Assembly (NCBI GenBank): GCA_025363575.1
Contig: JANYDM010000149.1
Location: 1 to 23,846, forward strand
Reading direction: 5' to 3'
DNA from: Betaproteobacteria bacterium
Lineage (GTDB): Bacteria > Pseudomonadota > Gammaproteobacteria > Burkholderiales > SG8-41
DNA: 23,846 nucleotides
Shown here: piece after piece, positions 1-11,027 of the stretch
Numbering within the stretch: the stretch's first letter is position 1
How the letters are laid out: the number at the start of each line of letters is the position of its first letter
The notes under the pieces: model-generated
The model's input: only the letters and a program-made list of their open reading frames with translations
Told to the model about the DNA's origin: nothing
The model's database searches: none
Position numbers and translations under genes: made by a program

Positions 1-691
1 CAACAAGGCGATCGTCGGCGCGAATGCGTTCGCGCACGAGTCCGGCATCCACCAGGACGGCGTGCTGAAGCACCGCGAAACGTACGAAATCATGAGCGCC
101 GACACGGTCGGCTGGTCGGCCAACCGGCTGACGCTGGGCAAACTGTCGGGACGCAATGCGTTCAAATCGCGCCTGCAGGAAATCGGCATAGAGCTGCCAT
201 CGGAAGAAGCATTCAACGCCGCGTTCAAGCGCTTCAAGACGCTGGCCGACAAGAAGCGTGAAATCTACGATGAAGACCTGCAGGCCTTGATCACCGAAGA
301 GAATCTCGAGCAGGTGGAGAACGAGCACTACCATCTGGTTTCGCTGACGGCGCATTCCGAAACCGGCGCAGCGCCGTTTGCAAAAGTCGTCCTGTCTGAA
401 AACGGCAGCGAGAGGCCGGCGCACGCGCAGGGCAGCGGTCCCGTCGACGCCGCCTTCAAGGCCATCGAGAGCCTCGTCGACAGCGGCGCCGAGCTGCTGC
501 TGTATTCGGTCAACAATATCACCAGCGGCACCGATTCGCAGGGCGAAGTGACGGTGCGGCTATCGAAGGCCGGCCGTATCGTCAATGGCCAGGGTGCCGA
601 CACCGATATTGTGGTGGCATCGGCCAAGGCGTACATCAATGCACTGAACAAACTGCATTTCAAGCTTGAACGTTTGAATCCGCAGCTGTAA
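1..691 (+). CDS. leuA: 2-isopropylmalate synthase, C-terminal part (5' end outside window)
   Basis: This enzyme condenses acetyl-CoA with 2-oxoisovalerate in the first committed step of leucine synthesis. The frame is open from the window edge, with the first whole codon at base 2, so the start lies upstream and about 230 residues are visible. The left end carries the family stretch [13 protein letters not shown], from the end of the TIM-barrel catalytic domain, followed by the linker with [18 protein letters not shown]. The rest matches the C-terminal allosteric domain that binds leucine for feedback inhibition, including the glycine-rich SGTDSQGEV stretch. The stop is TAA at 689-691, followed by a strong terminator hairpin. 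I see no frameshift. Identification is firm for the IPMS family. Homocitrate or citramalate synthase are alternatives that this fragment does not favour. Confidence 0.95.
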   Translation, partial: NKAIVGANAFAHESGIHQDGVLKHRETYEIMSADTVGWSANRLTLGKLSGRNAFKSRLQEIGIELPSEEAFNAAFKRFKTLADKKREIYDEDLQALITEENLEQVENEHYHLVSLTAHSETGAAPFAKVVLSENGSERPAHAQGSGPVDAAFKAIESLVDSGAELLLYSVNNITSGTDSQGEVTVRLSKAGRIVNGQGADTDIVVASAKAYINALNKLHFKLERLNPQL

Positions 692-720
692 GCGGGCGTG
701 CGCAACACATCGCTTCAATG

Positions 721-750
721 AACAGGGGCGCCGCTGGCGCCCCTGTTTGT
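721..750 (+). terminator. Rho-independent terminator of leuA, probably bidirectional
   Basis: A perfect 12-bp stem (AACAGGGGCGCC at 721-732, its complement at 736-747) closes on a three-base loop and is followed by TTTGT. It lies 30 nt after the leuA stop and between two convergent genes, so it may also stop transcription from the minus strand, although the T tract is weaker in that direction. Confidence 0.88.
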
Positions 751-769
751 CTACCGACGGGCGCGTGCG

Positions 770-1600
770 TCAGCCGTCCAGTTTCACGCGCGGGTAAGCG
801 GCGATCCTGAGGTCGTTGCAAATTTCCGCGACGCGCGGCACCGCTGCGGCCACTTCCGACGCGTGCACCGGTTCGCTGCCGCGGTCGACGTTGCCCGAAA
901 GCGTCACCGTGCCTTGTTCGGCAGCGATCGAAATCCGCATTTTTTCCGTACGCGGATCGGCTCGCAGCGCGGCACGCACGTGGGTTTCGAGCGCCAGGTT
1001 CGCCAGCATCTGCAGCGATCGCGGCGTTTCCTGAAACTGCGGGTTTTTGACGAGTGCCATCACTTCCTCGACGCATTCGTGAATGGACACGCGCTCGGTA
1101 TTGAGTACCAGGTCGTAATGCTCGGGATCCTGCCAGTTGATGCCGAAGTGGCGGCGGGTAATCGCGCTGTGCGCTTCTTCGGAAAGCTTGATTTCGTTGC
1201 CGATGAACGCTTCGTCGTCCGAATTGAGGCGCGCCATCATGCGCTGCACGCGCACTTTCATCGGAGCACACACACGCACGCAGATCACGTGCTGCACCGG
1301 GCGCAACAGGTGGGCCGAGCCCCAGCCGCGGATAACTGCGACGCCGCCGCTCTCGGCGAGCCCGAGCGTTTCGTCGGCTGTATAAATGCAAAGGCTGGTC
1401 TTGTCGGTCGTCAGACGTTCCCAGATATTGGCCTTGCCGTCGAGAAATCGCACGACGTGGCTTTTGCGCAGGCGCATCTTGTTGGCGAGCTGGTCGATAA
1501 TTTCGTGGTGCACGACGGGCTTGCCGAGACGTTCGGAGATAGCGCTCGCGACATCCTTGCCAAGCGAACCCATCTCGCGGGTCATGGCTATCAGCGGCAT
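770..1600 (-). CDS. Cytidylate kinase-like family protein with C-terminal BON domain
   Basis: The 276-residue protein begins IAMTREMGSLGKDVASA, which corresponds to the N-terminal P-loop region of the cytidylate-kinase-like family (Cytidylate_kin2), followed by HHEIIDQLA and the WGSAHLL and VCAPMKVRVQR stretches of that fold. From about residue 205 to 268 it changes to a BON-type domain (RISIAAEQGTVTLSGNVD), usually associated with membrane or ligand binding. I chose the ATG at 1600 because GAGGTG lies a few bases upstream; the longer open frame to 1738 has no homology-like sequence. It follows the DUF2069 gene on the same strand with an 86-nt gap and may belong to the same transcription unit. 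True substrate is unknown: the family is annotated by fold, and nucleoside monophosphate kinase activity is an inference. Confidence 0.8.
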   Translation of the reverse strand: MPLIAMTREMGSLGKDVASAISERLGKPVVHHEIIDQLANKMRLRKSHVVRFLDGKANIWERLTTDKTSLCIYTADETLGLAESGGVAVIRGWGSAHLLRPVQHVICVRVCAPMKVRVQRMMARLNSDDEAFIGNEIKLSEEAHSAITRRHFGINWQDPEHYDLVLNTERVSIHECVEEVMALVKNPQFQETPRSLQMLANLALETHVRAALRADPRTEKMRISIAAEQGTVTLSGNVDRGSEPVHASEVAAAVPRVAEICNDLRIAAYPRVKLDG

Positions 1601-1686
1601 GGCTTTCACCTCATAAGACTGCAACGCTTGATCCGCAGGATAGCACCCTGTCGCGCGCCTTGCCCCGGATTCGCTAACGCGGTGCA

Positions 1687-2033
1687 TCAAATGCGCTGCC
1701 GCCGCGAACGCACATAGGCGATGCACGCGGCGAAGCACACTAGCGACAGAATGACCTCAAGCAGAGCAAGCGGGGCAGACAAGCCGCGGTCGGACCAAGC
1801 ACGCACCGCTCCTTCGGAAAAATAGGCGAGAACCAGCATCGAAGTCCATTGGTAGGTATAAATTTTGCCATGCAGAATCCCGAACAGCGGCAGCAGCAAA
1901 GGCAGAATCTTCAACGCGAGGAAAGAGCCTCCCGGCCGCAAAGGGGCGAGCCACAACTCCCATGCCAGGCCCAGAAACATCAGCGCTATCAGGCTGGCGG
2001 CGGCTGTTAACTGTGAGGCCTGCGCGGCGCGCA

Positions 2034-2034
<1 letters not shown>
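1687..2034 (-). CDS. DUF2069 inner-membrane protein
   Basis: This is a small hydrophobic protein of 115 residues with about four predicted membrane segments (roughly residues 10-30, 38-55, 60-75 and 88-108) and a short basic C-terminus (RSRRQRI). The pattern with ALKILPLLLPLFGILHGKIYTYQW is characteristic of the DUF2069 family of proteobacterial inner-membrane proteins, for which no function is established. The ATG at 2034 overlaps the hugZ-like stop codon as TGATG, which points to translational coupling; a GTG one codon earlier (2037) is also possible. Its place directly behind the FMN-binding and quinone oxidoreductase genes suggests a redox- or membrane-related role, but that is inference only. 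Confidence 0.85.
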
Positions 2035-4634
<2,600 letters not shown>

Positions 4635-4643
4635 CCGCAACAC

Positions 4644-5249
4644 TCAGCGCGCGGCGCTGGCCGCGTGCAGCGGGTACTTCCAGTTGCTGATCCAGGCGCG
4701 CACGACAGTATTCGGGTAGGCGGCCTGCCCGAGGCTACCGTTGTAACGGCCCAGCGCGCGGAAATAGTCGCCGCGCTCGCGGTCAAGATAGAACCGCAGA
4801 ATGGTGCAGCCGTAGCGTAAATTCGTGCGCAAATGGAAGAGGTTCTGGTCCTGCGTGCCGATCAGCTTCACCCAGAACGGCATGACTTGCATGAATCCAC
4901 GCGCGCCGGCGCTTGAGGTCGCGTATTTACGGAAATTGCTTTCGACCTGGATCAGCCCGAGCACCATCTGCGGATCAAGCCCCGCCCGCTTCGCTTCGTA
5001 GTGCACGGTGACCAGAAATTCTTCGCGCGCGAGCCGGTCGGGAAAGCGCCGTTCGAGTCTTTTCGACATCGCGTCGAGCCATGCGCGCGCCTCTTCGACG
5101 GTCTCGAACGCAAGGAAGGGCGTGGCCCGATCGCTGATATTGCCGCGCAGGGCGGCCTGCACGCTTGTCGACAGCGGCTCGTATTGCTGGTTGCCGGCCC
5201 ACGCGAGATGCGACAGTAGCGCGAGCAGCAACGCGGCTAGGCCGCGCAT
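4644..5249 (-). CDS. Lytic transglycosylase, SLT domain, secreted
   Basis: This 201-residue protein has a typical signal peptide (residues 1-18, ending AWA) and an SLT-type lysozyme-like domain from about residue 80. The probable catalytic glutamate is E103 in [14 protein letters not shown], followed by the family signature [14 protein letters not shown] and, near the C-terminus, ALGRYNGS. Lytic transglycosylases cleave the MurNAc-GlcNAc bond of peptidoglycan, leaving 1,6-anhydro ends; AmpD, encoded at 20788, acts on products of this reaction. The ATG at 5249 lies inside the end of proS (13-nt overlap), so it is co-transcribed with and probably translationally linked to proS. There is no outer-membrane lipobox cysteine, so it is more likely periplasmic than a lipoprotein. 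Confidence 0.9.
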   Translation of the reverse strand: MRGLAALLLALLSHLAWAGNQQYEPLSTSVQAALRGNISDRATPFLAFETVEEARAWLDAMSKRLERRFPDRLAREEFLVTVHYEAKRAGLDPQMVLGLIQVESNFRKYATSSAGARGFMQVMPFWVKLIGTQDQNLFHLRTNLRYGCTILRFYLDRERGDYFRALGRYNGSLGQAAYPNTVVRAWISNWKYPLHAASAAR

Positions 5250-6961
5250 ATCAGACGTTTTAGCGCTGCGGCGGCGCCGTCCAGCGCAATAGGCTGCGCT
5301 GCCTTGTCACGGCGCCCTTGATACTCGATCTGCCCTTGTTTCAAGCTGCGTTCGCCGATGACGACGCGGTGCGGGATGCCGATCAGTTCCATGTCGGCAA
5401 ACATGACGCCCGGCCGCCCGTCACGGTCATCGAGCAGCACTTCAAGCCCGCCAGCGGAAAGTTCCGCGTAGAGTTTCTCCGCGGCTTCGCGCACTGCGGC
5501 GCTTTTGCCCATGCCGATGGGCAAAAGCGCAAGCGCGAACGGTGCGATCGACGACGGCCAGATGATGCCGCGCTCGTCATGGTTTTGCTCGATTGCGGCT
5601 GCAATAATGCGCGTGATACCGATGCCGTAGCAGCCCATTTCCATCGGCTGCTGCTTACCCGTTTCGTCAAGGAAATTGCATTTCAACATCGACGAATACT
5701 TCGTGCGCAGCTGGAAGATATGGCCGACTTCAATGCCGCGGCAGATATCAAGCGGCCCCTGACCGTCGGGGCTGGCATCGCCAAGGACTACGTTGCGCAA
5801 GTCGGCGACGATTGCCGGCGCCGGCAGATCGCGCTCCCAGTTGACACCCGTGTAATGCTGCCCGTCGACGTTGGCGCCGACTGCAAAATCGCTCGCGACT
5901 GCCGCCGAACGATCGACGATAACGGTAACGCAGGCGGGGCCCTTGATGTTGAGAGGACCGAGCGAGCCAAAGCCCGCGCCGAACGCCGCGCGCACTTCCG
6001 GCTCGGCTGCGGGCTGCAGCGGCGATTGAAGCGCGGGCTGTTTGGCCGCCTTGATTTCGTTCAGCATGTGGTCACCGCGTAAAATCAGAGCGACGAGGCC
6101 GTCGACGCCTTTGTAAACCAGGGTTTTGAGCGTGTACTGAACGGGGATCTTGAGCAGCGTGCAGAGATCGTCTATCGTGCGCACCCCGGGCGTGGCGACC
6201 ATGGCCATGGCGGATTGCGCCGCCGTGCGTTGCGGCGGCGTTGCCATCGCTTCCGCGAGTTCGACGTTGGCTGCGTAGTCCGAATCGGCACAGTAGGCAA
6301 TCGCGTCTTCGCCCGAGTCGGCGAGCACATGAAACTCATGCGAGCCGGTGCCGCCAATCGACCCGGTGTCGGCCGCGACCGCGCGAAACTTGAGCCCGAG
6401 CCGCGTGAATATGCGCGTGTAGGTATCGTGCATGTTGCGGTATTCGCGCTCTAGATCTGCGTAACCGGCATGGAATGAATAACCATCTTTCATCGTGAAT
6501 TCGCGCCCGCGCATGACGCCGAAGCGCGGCCGGCGCTCGTCGCGGAATTTGGTCTGTATCTGGTAGAAATGCACTGGCAACTGGCGATAGCTCTTGATCT
6601 CGTTGCGCGCGATGTCGGTGACGACTTCCTCCGACGTGGGCTGTACAACGAAGTCCCTTTCGTGCCGGTCTTTCAGGCGCAACAGTTCGGGGCCGTACGC
6701 CTGCCAGCGGCCGGACTCCTGCCATAGTTCAGCAGGCTGCACCACCGGCATCAACAGTTCGATTGCGCCGGCGCGGTTCATCTCCTCGCGGACGATGGCT
6801 TCCACTTTGCGCGCGATGCGCAGACCCATCGGCATCAGGCTGTAGATGCCGCTGCCCAGCCGCCGGATCAGTCCCGCGCGCAGCATGAGCTTGTGACTGA
6901 CGAGCTCCGCTTCCGACGGTGCTTCCTTGAGAGTCGACAGAAAAAACTTCGATACGCGCAT
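5237..6961 (-). CDS. proS: Prolyl-tRNA synthetase, bacterial type with editing insertion
   Basis: The enzyme charges tRNA-Pro with proline. The 574-residue length and domain order match the bacterial form: class II motif 1 around residues 40-85 ([19 protein letters not shown]), motif 2 with [17 protein letters not shown] near 140-160, an INS editing domain between about 225 and 400, and motif 3 with [12 protein letters not shown] near 445. A C-terminal anticodon-binding domain follows, including [21 protein letters not shown]. The ATG at 6961 begins [19 protein letters not shown], the standard N-terminus of this family. It is followed by an overlapping lytic transglycosylase gene. A tRNA-Pro(CGG), one of its substrates, is encoded at 17241, but the two loci are far apart. 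All expected motifs are present. Confidence 0.97.
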   Translation of the reverse strand: MRVSKFFLSTLKEAPSEAELVSHKLMLRAGLIRRLGSGIYSLMPMGLRIARKVEAIVREEMNRAGAIELLMPVVQPAELWQESGRWQAYGPELLRLKDRHERDFVVQPTSEEVVTDIARNEIKSYRQLPVHFYQIQTKFRDERRPRFGVMRGREFTMKDGYSFHAGYADLEREYRNMHDTYTRIFTRLGLKFRAVAADTGSIGGTGSHEFHVLADSGEDAIAYCADSDYAANVELAEAMATPPQRTAAQSAMAMVATPGVRTIDDLCTLLKIPVQYTLKTLVYKGVDGLVALILRGDHMLNEIKAAKQPALQSPLQPAAEPEVRAAFGAGFGSLGPLNIKGPACVTVIVDRSAAVASDFAVGANVDGQHYTGVNWERDLPAPAIVADLRNVVLGDASPDGQGPLDICRGIEVGHIFQLRTKYSSMLKCNFLDETGKQQPMEMGCYGIGITRIIAAAIEQNHDERGIIWPSSIAPFALALLPIGMGKSAAVREAAEKLYAELSAGGLEVLLDDRDGRPGVMFADMELIGIPHRVVIGERSLKQGQIEYQGRRDKAAQPIALDGAAAALKRLICAA

Positions 6962-7029
6962 GTCTACCCGAAACCGTTGAAAGCCCTTATTCTACCCAAC
7001 CCTCGCATCATTCCGGAAATCTCTCACGC

Positions 7030-7818
7030 ATGAAGTTCCTGCAAAGCTGGCGTATACGCAAACCGGCGGAAGACAATGAGTCGGTTTACATCAGCGAAAA
7101 ATTCGGTGTGCGTACGCTGCATATTGGCAGCGACACGGTGCAAAGCGCAATGCGCATTGCGCGACCTAACGACCTCGAGGTCTCGTATACGCGCAGCATG
7201 ATGGCTTTCCTGCTGTTCGCGCCCGATCCGCGCGAGGTCGTGATGATAGGACTCGGCGGCGGCTCGCTCGCCAAATTCATCTATCACCGGCTCCCGCGCG
7301 CGCATATCACGGCGGTTGAGGTGAATCCGCGCGTGGTCGATATTGCCCGCCAGTATTTTTTTGTGCCTGACAACGACGCGCGTCTCGATGTCATCGTGAC
7401 GGATGGCGCCGATTACGTACAAAGGGAGCGCCTCGACGCCGACGTGATCGTGATCGACGGCTACGATGCCGAATCGCAAGTCGAGGCGCTGTCGACGCCT
7501 GCCTTCTATTGTGATTGCGCTCGTGCACTGGGCGACGCTGGCATGCTCGTTGTCAATCTGTGGGGCGGCGATCGCAATTTCCAGACTTGCGTCAATCGAC
7601 TTGCCAAGGCGTTCGACGGTCTGGTGGCGTGCCTGCCGGCGGGCCGCCCCGGCAACATCGCCGCGTTCGCGTTCAAACGCAGTCCCGGACGGCCGGCATG
7701 GGCGCAGCTGCGCGCGCGGGCGACTGAACTCGAAGCCCAATACGGGCTTGAATTCACGCGTTTCGTGCAGGAATTCACGCAGATGAATCCGCATGACAGC
7801 GAGCGTTTTCTGCTCTGA
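7030..7818 (+). CDS. Spermidine synthase-like (polyamine aminopropyltransferase fold) protein
   Basis: This 262-residue protein has the Rossmann methyltransferase-like core of the SpeE family: [17 protein letters not shown] near 73-89 binds the nucleoside cofactor, [13 protein letters not shown] near 95-107 holds the acidic ribose-binding residue, and VTDGADYV lies near 123. In genuine spermidine synthases the catalytic loop reads roughly DSSDPxGP; here the matching position is DGYDAESQ (143-150), and the N-terminal beta-hairpin domain is shortened. Substrate may therefore differ, so I do not assign speE. It diverges from proS and lies 68 nt upstream of rppH on the same strand. The ATG at 7030 is the natural start. 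Confidence 0.8.
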   Translation: MKFLQSWRIRKPAEDNESVYISEKFGVRTLHIGSDTVQSAMRIARPNDLEVSYTRSMMAFLLFAPDPREVVMIGLGGGSLAKFIYHRLPRAHITAVEVNPRVVDIARQYFFVPDNDARLDVIVTDGADYVQRERLDADVIVIDGYDAESQVEALSTPAFYCDCARALGDAGMLVVNLWGGDRNFQTCVNRLAKAFDGLVACLPAGRPGNIAAFAFKRSPGRPAWAQLRARATELEAQYGLEFTRFVQEFTQMNPHDSERFLL

Positions 7819-7886
7819 TTCCGGCTTTCAATTCAAGCGGGATTGTGGAAGAATCTAGCCAGTCAGAGCATACAAGGGTGACTCAC

Positions 7887-8399
7887 ATGATTGATCGTGA
7901 CGGGTATCGCCCGAATGTCGGAATCATCATCTGCAACTGGAAAAACGAGGTCTTCTGGGGCAAGCGCGTCAGAGAGCATTCATGGCAGTTTCCGCAGGGC
8001 GGCATCAAGGCGGGCGAAACGCCGGAGCGCGCCATGTACCGCGAACTGCATGAAGAGGTCGGCCTCGACGCCGGGCACGTGCGCATCCTCGGCCGCACGC
8101 GCGACTGGTTGCGTTACGAAGTGCCGGAGCAGTGGGTGCGGCGTGAATGGCGCGGCAACTACAAAGGGCAAAAGCAGATCTGGTATCTGCTGCGCCTGGT
8201 GGGGCGTGATTGCGACGTGCACCTGCGCGCGTCCGACAAACCCGAATTCGACGCCTGGCGCTGGAACGACTACTGGGTGCCGCTCGAGTCCGTGATCGAC
8301 TTCAAGCGCGACGTCTACCAGCTCGCATTGAACGAGCTTGCAAAATACCTGCATCGCAACTCGCACGAGCGGCGTCCTGATATCGCAAGCGCTCCCTGA
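7887..8399 (+). CDS. rppH: RNA pyrophosphohydrolase (Nudix)
   Basis: RppH removes pyrophosphate from the 5' end of triphosphorylated RNA, which triggers decay by RNase E. The 170-residue protein begins [17 protein letters not shown], the classic start of the family, and has a complete Nudix box at 38-60 with G-x5-E-x7-REUxEExGU geometry ([20 protein letters not shown]). Other family stretches are SWQFPQGG and [10 protein letters not shown]. coli RppH has 176 residues. I chose the ATG at 7887, which is preceded by AAGGGTG; an upstream GTG at 7845 adds only unconserved residues. It follows the spermidine-synthase-like gene and precedes the rubrerythrin promoter. Confidence 0.95.
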   Translation: MIDRDGYRPNVGIIICNWKNEVFWGKRVREHSWQFPQGGIKAGETPERAMYRELHEEVGLDAGHVRILGRTRDWLRYEVPEQWVRREWRGNYKGQKQIWYLLRLVGRDCDVHLRASDKPEFDAWRWNDYWVPLESVIDFKRDVYQLALNELAKYLHRNSHERRPDIASAP

Positions 8400-8449
8400 C
8401 CGCTGCGTCTCTGCGTGGCACGGGCGTGCTTCCGCGAAGACGCCATTTA

Positions 8450-8478
8450 TTGACAGTTATGACGCCGGGTTTTACACT
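8450..8478 (+). promoter_or_regulatory. Sigma-70 promoter for the rubrerythrin gene
   Basis: A perfect TTGACA at 8450-8455 is followed, after exactly 17 bases, by TACACT at 8473-8478. It lies in the 207-bp gap before the rubrerythrin gene, giving a leader of about 120 nt with a predicted start near 8485. Hexamers and spacing are seen directly; activity is inferred. Confidence 0.7.
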
Positions 8479-8488
8479 CCGTTCACAG

Positions 8489-8505
8489 ATTAGATTTAGT
8501 CTAAT
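8489..8505. promoter_or_regulatory. Palindromic operator candidate downstream of the rubrerythrin promoter
   Basis: The 17-bp sequence ATTAGATTTAGTCTAAT is palindromic at 14 of 16 paired positions, with perfect outer arms ATTAGA/TCTAAT. It sits about 4-20 bases after the predicted transcription start, a position typical of repressor sites. The AT-rich sequence stands out from its GC-rich surroundings. It could bind an Rrf2-type or a Fur/PerR-type redox regulator; I cannot say which, and it does not match the IscR type 1 consensus spacing. Confidence 0.5.
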
Positions 8506-8606
8506 TCCTGTCCCAGCGTATTACGGACGGCGGAGAAATTGCCGCGCGGCTGGTTTTACTCCGGTAGCCGTTCGCCGGCCCGGCACTTGCACAATAGGAG
8601 AGAGCG

Positions 8607-9026
8607 ATGCAACTCAAAGGTTCGAAAACCGAAGGAAATCTGAAGGCCGCCTTTGCCGGCGAATCGCAAGCCAATCGCCGGTATCTGTATTTCGCAGCGA
8701 AAGCCGACGTCGAAGGCCAGAACGATGTCGCGGCAGTTTTTCGCTCGACCGCTGAAGGTGAGACCGGCCACGCGCACGGCCATCTTGAATATCTCGAAGT
8801 GGTGGGCGACCCGGCGACGGGCCTGCCGATCGGCAAATCGCGCGACAACCTGAAAGCCGCGATCGCGGGCGAAACCCACGAGTACAGCGACATGTACCCC
8901 GGCATGGCAAAGGCCGCGCGCAGCGAAGGCTTCGAAGAAATCGCGGACTGGTTCGAGACTCTCGCCAAAGCCGAGCGCTCGCATGCCAACCGCTTCCAGA
9001 AGTCGCTTGACGGCCTCGCCGACTGA
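8607..9026 (+). CDS. Rubrerythrin family protein without rubredoxin domain
   Basis: This is a 139-residue four-helix-bundle diiron protein. The ligand pattern of rubrerythrin is visible: E19 ([10 protein letters not shown]), E52 and H55 (EGETGH), E89 and E92 (AGETHEY), E123 and H126 (AERSH). The rubredoxin Fe(Cys)4 domain found in clostridial rubrerythrin is absent, so electrons must come from another protein. The family reduces hydrogen peroxide in the cytoplasm. GGAGAGA precedes the ATG at 8607. A near-consensus promoter and a palindrome lie upstream, and a strong terminator follows, so it can be expressed as a single-gene transcript. The Fe-S oxidoreductase downstream is a plausible but unproven electron donor. 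Confidence 0.92.
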   Translation: MQLKGSKTEGNLKAAFAGESQANRRYLYFAAKADVEGQNDVAAVFRSTAEGETGHAHGHLEYLEVVGDPATGLPIGKSRDNLKAAIAGETHEYSDMYPGMAKAARSEGFEEIADWFETLAKAERSHANRFQKSLDGLAD

Positions 9027-9043
9027 CAACACCGCAGACGTCT

Positions 9044-9077
9044 AAAGGCGAAAGACTGTGGGTCTTTCGCCTTTTTT
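9044..9077 (+). terminator. Rho-independent terminator after the rubrerythrin gene
   Basis: A perfect 13-bp stem (AAAGGCGAAAGAC at 9044-9056 and its complement at 9062-9074) with a five-base loop is followed by further T residues to 9077. It lies 18 nt after the rubrerythrin stop and 22 nt before the next start codon. Read-through would be needed to reach the Fe-S gene from the rubrerythrin promoter. Confidence 0.9.
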
Positions 9078-9098
9078 CATCGCATCAATCCCGCACTC

Positions 9099-10427
9099 AT
9101 GGCTGTACGCGAAGGAAATCTCGAAGCGCCGACCCGACACCCGCTCGACTGGCGCAACGGCGATTTCTACGTCGAAGCAAAAGTTTTCGGCGAACTCGAG
9201 CGCGTGTTCGACATTTGTCACGGCTGCCGTCGCTGCGTCAATTTATGCACGGCCTTCCCGCGCCTCTTCGATCTGATCGACGAGAGCAAGACCGGCGAAC
9301 TCGATAGCGTCGAAAAAAACAAGTACTGGGAGGTCGTTGACCGCTGTTATCTGTGCGACACCTGCTACATGACGAAGTGTCCTTACGTGCCGCCGCATCC
9401 GTGGAACGTCGACTTCCCGCACCTGATGCTGCGCGCCAAGGCCGTCAAGTTCAAAGCAGGTGCCACGAGCGCGCGCGACAAGCTCCTGTCGTCGACCGAT
9501 GCCCTGGGCAAACTTGCTACCATCCCGGTGGTCGTGCAGGCCGTGAACGCCGCGAACAGGACGCCGGCCCTGCGCGGCGTCATGGAAAAAGTGCTGGGCG
9601 TGCACAAGAACCGCGTGCTGCCGGAATACGCAAATGCCAAATTTCGCAAGAACGCGCGTCCGGATTCTTCATTCGCTGTGCGCGACGGCAAGACCACGCC
9701 GGGCAAGGTGGCAATTTTTTCGACGTGCTACGTAAATTACAACGAGCCGGGGATCGGCCACGATCTGCTGAAGATTCTCGCTCATAACGAGATTCCGGCG
9801 CGCGTTGTCGAGCGCGAATCCTGCTGCGGGATGCCGAAGCTGGAGCTCGGCGACCTCGAAGCAGTAGCGAAATTGAAAGAGGTTAACATTCCGCCGCTCG
9901 CCAGGCTGGCGCGCGAAGGCTACGCAATATTAACGGCGATTCCATCGTGCACGCTCATGTTCAAGCAGGAGTTGCCGCTGATGTTTCCGGACGACTCCGA
10001 CGTGCAGGCGGTGCGCGCGGCAATGTTCGATCCGTTCGAGTACCTGATCATGCGCAACAAGGACGGCCTGTTAAAGACTGATTTTAAGCAGCAGCTGGGC
10101 AAAGTGTCATATCACATCCCGTGTCATTCGCGCGTGCAGAACGTCGGCCAGAAGACGCGTGAAATGTTGACGCTCATCGCCGGCACCGAAGTCAACACCG
10201 TCGAGCGCTGCTCGGGGCATGACGGGACGTGGGGCGTCAAAAGCGAATTCTTCGATCAATCGATGAAGATCGGGCGTCCGGTGTTCAAACAGATGGCGGC
10301 GACCGATCCCGATTACATCAGCTCGGATTGCCCGATTGCAGGGCGCCATATCCAGCAGGGCATAGGCCCGTCGCGCGCGCGCAAAGAGCATCCGCTTGCC
10401 TTGTTGCGCATTGCTTACGACCTGTAG
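9099..10427 (+). CDS. (Fe-S)-binding oxidoreductase with two 4Fe-4S motifs and CCG domains (GlpC/heterodisulfide-reductase-like)
   Basis: The 442-residue soluble protein has an N-terminal ferredoxin-like region with two cysteine clusters: C40-x2-C43-x2-C46-x3-C50, and C83-x2-C86-x2-C89-x4-C94-P. The C-terminal part resembles the paired cysteine-rich domains of GlpC and HdrB, with ESCCGMPK (C242, C243) and the later CHSR motif. In the second copy the CCG motif is changed to CSG (C371-S372-G373), and SSDCPIAGRHI follows. Such proteins pass electrons between iron-sulfur clusters and quinones or thiols. It lies behind rubrerythrin and 11 nt before the DUF3501 gene, a combination that suggests it feeds electrons to rubrerythrin; this is inference. 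No close ribosome-binding sequence precedes the ATG at 9099. Confidence 0.87.
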   Translation: MAVREGNLEAPTRHPLDWRNGDFYVEAKVFGELERVFDICHGCRRCVNLCTAFPRLFDLIDESKTGELDSVEKNKYWEVVDRCYLCDTCYMTKCPYVPPHPWNVDFPHLMLRAKAVKFKAGATSARDKLLSSTDALGKLATIPVVVQAVNAANRTPALRGVMEKVLGVHKNRVLPEYANAKFRKNARPDSSFAVRDGKTTPGKVAIFSTCYVNYNEPGIGHDLLKILAHNEIPARVVERESCCGMPKLELGDLEAVAKLKEVNIPPLARLAREGYAILTAIPSCTLMFKQELPLMFPDDSDVQAVRAAMFDPFEYLIMRNKDGLLKTDFKQQLGKVSYHIPCHSRVQNVGQKTREMLTLIAGTEVNTVERCSGHDGTWGVKSEFFDQSMKIGRPVFKQMAATDPDYISSDCPIAGRHIQQGIGPSRARKEHPLALLRIAYDL

Positions 10428-10438
10428 CCGCAGTGCCC

Positions 10439-11026
10439 ATGCCGCATATCGCACCCGACAGCCTGATGACGCTCGAAGCCTACGCGAAGGCGCGCACGGA
10501 ATTTCGCGCGCGCGTGCTCGCGCATAAGAAGAAACGCGCCGTCGCGCTGGGCGAACACGTCACTTTGGTGTTCGAAGACGAACTCACCATACGATATCAA
10601 ATCCAGGAGATGCTGCGCGTCGAGCGCATTTTCGAGGAGGCGGGCATCCAAGACGAGCTTGCGGCCTACAATCCGCTGGTGCCGGACGGCAGCAACTGGA
10701 AGGCCACGATGCTGATCGAATACACCGACGTTGAAGAGCGCCAGCGCATGCTCGCCGTTCTCAAAGGCATCGAGGACAGCGTGTGGGTGCGGATAGCCGG
10801 GCACGACCGGGTATTCGCGCTGGCCGATGAAGACATGGAGCGCGCGAACGACGAGAAAACGTCAGCGGTGCATTTTCTGCGTTTTGAATTGCCCGCCGCG
10901 ACAAGGGCCGCATTGCAACGCGGCGCGGCACTGGCGATTGGCGTTGATCATCCAGCGTACGCGGCGGCTATAGACAGCGTGACAGACGCGGTCAGAACAT
11001 CCCTGCTTCAGGACCTGCAGAGCTGA
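10439..11026 (+). CDS. DUF3501 family protein
   Basis: This 195-residue, charged, apparently soluble protein has no signal peptide or membrane segment. The start MPHIAPDSLMTLEAYAKAR and the stretch VTLVFEDELTIRYQIQEML, followed by ELAAYNPLVPDGSNWKATM, are typical of DUF3501, a family of unknown function commonly placed next to an Fe-S oxidoreductase and rubrerythrin. It starts 11 nt after the Fe-S gene stop, and its own TGA is one base from the start of the CNP1-like gene, so the three are clearly one operon. No cysteines or obvious catalytic motif are visible. A partner or assembly role for the oxidoreductase is possible but not shown. In-frame sequence upstream of 10439 lies inside the Fe-S gene. 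Confidence 0.87.
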   Translation: MPHIAPDSLMTLEAYAKARTEFRARVLAHKKKRAVALGEHVTLVFEDELTIRYQIQEMLRVERIFEEAGIQDELAAYNPLVPDGSNWKATMLIEYTDVEERQRMLAVLKGIEDSVWVRIAGHDRVFALADEDMERANDEKTSAVHFLRFELPAATRAALQRGAALAIGVDHPAYAAAIDSVTDAVRTSLLQDLQS

Positions 11027-11027
11027 C

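Noticed and set aside
863..1717. Long plus-strand open frame of 284 codons opposite the cytidylate-kinase-like gene.
   Set aside because: It is the antisense shadow of a gene with clear family motifs and a ribosome-binding site; its translation is rich in histidine and arginine without recognisable domains.
8415..8430. TGGCAC followed by TGCT, resembling a sigma-54 -24/-12 promoter before rubrerythrin.
   Set aside because: The GG-to-GC distance is one base short, and sigma-54 promoters tolerate little change in spacing. The sigma-70 promoter at 8450 is much better.
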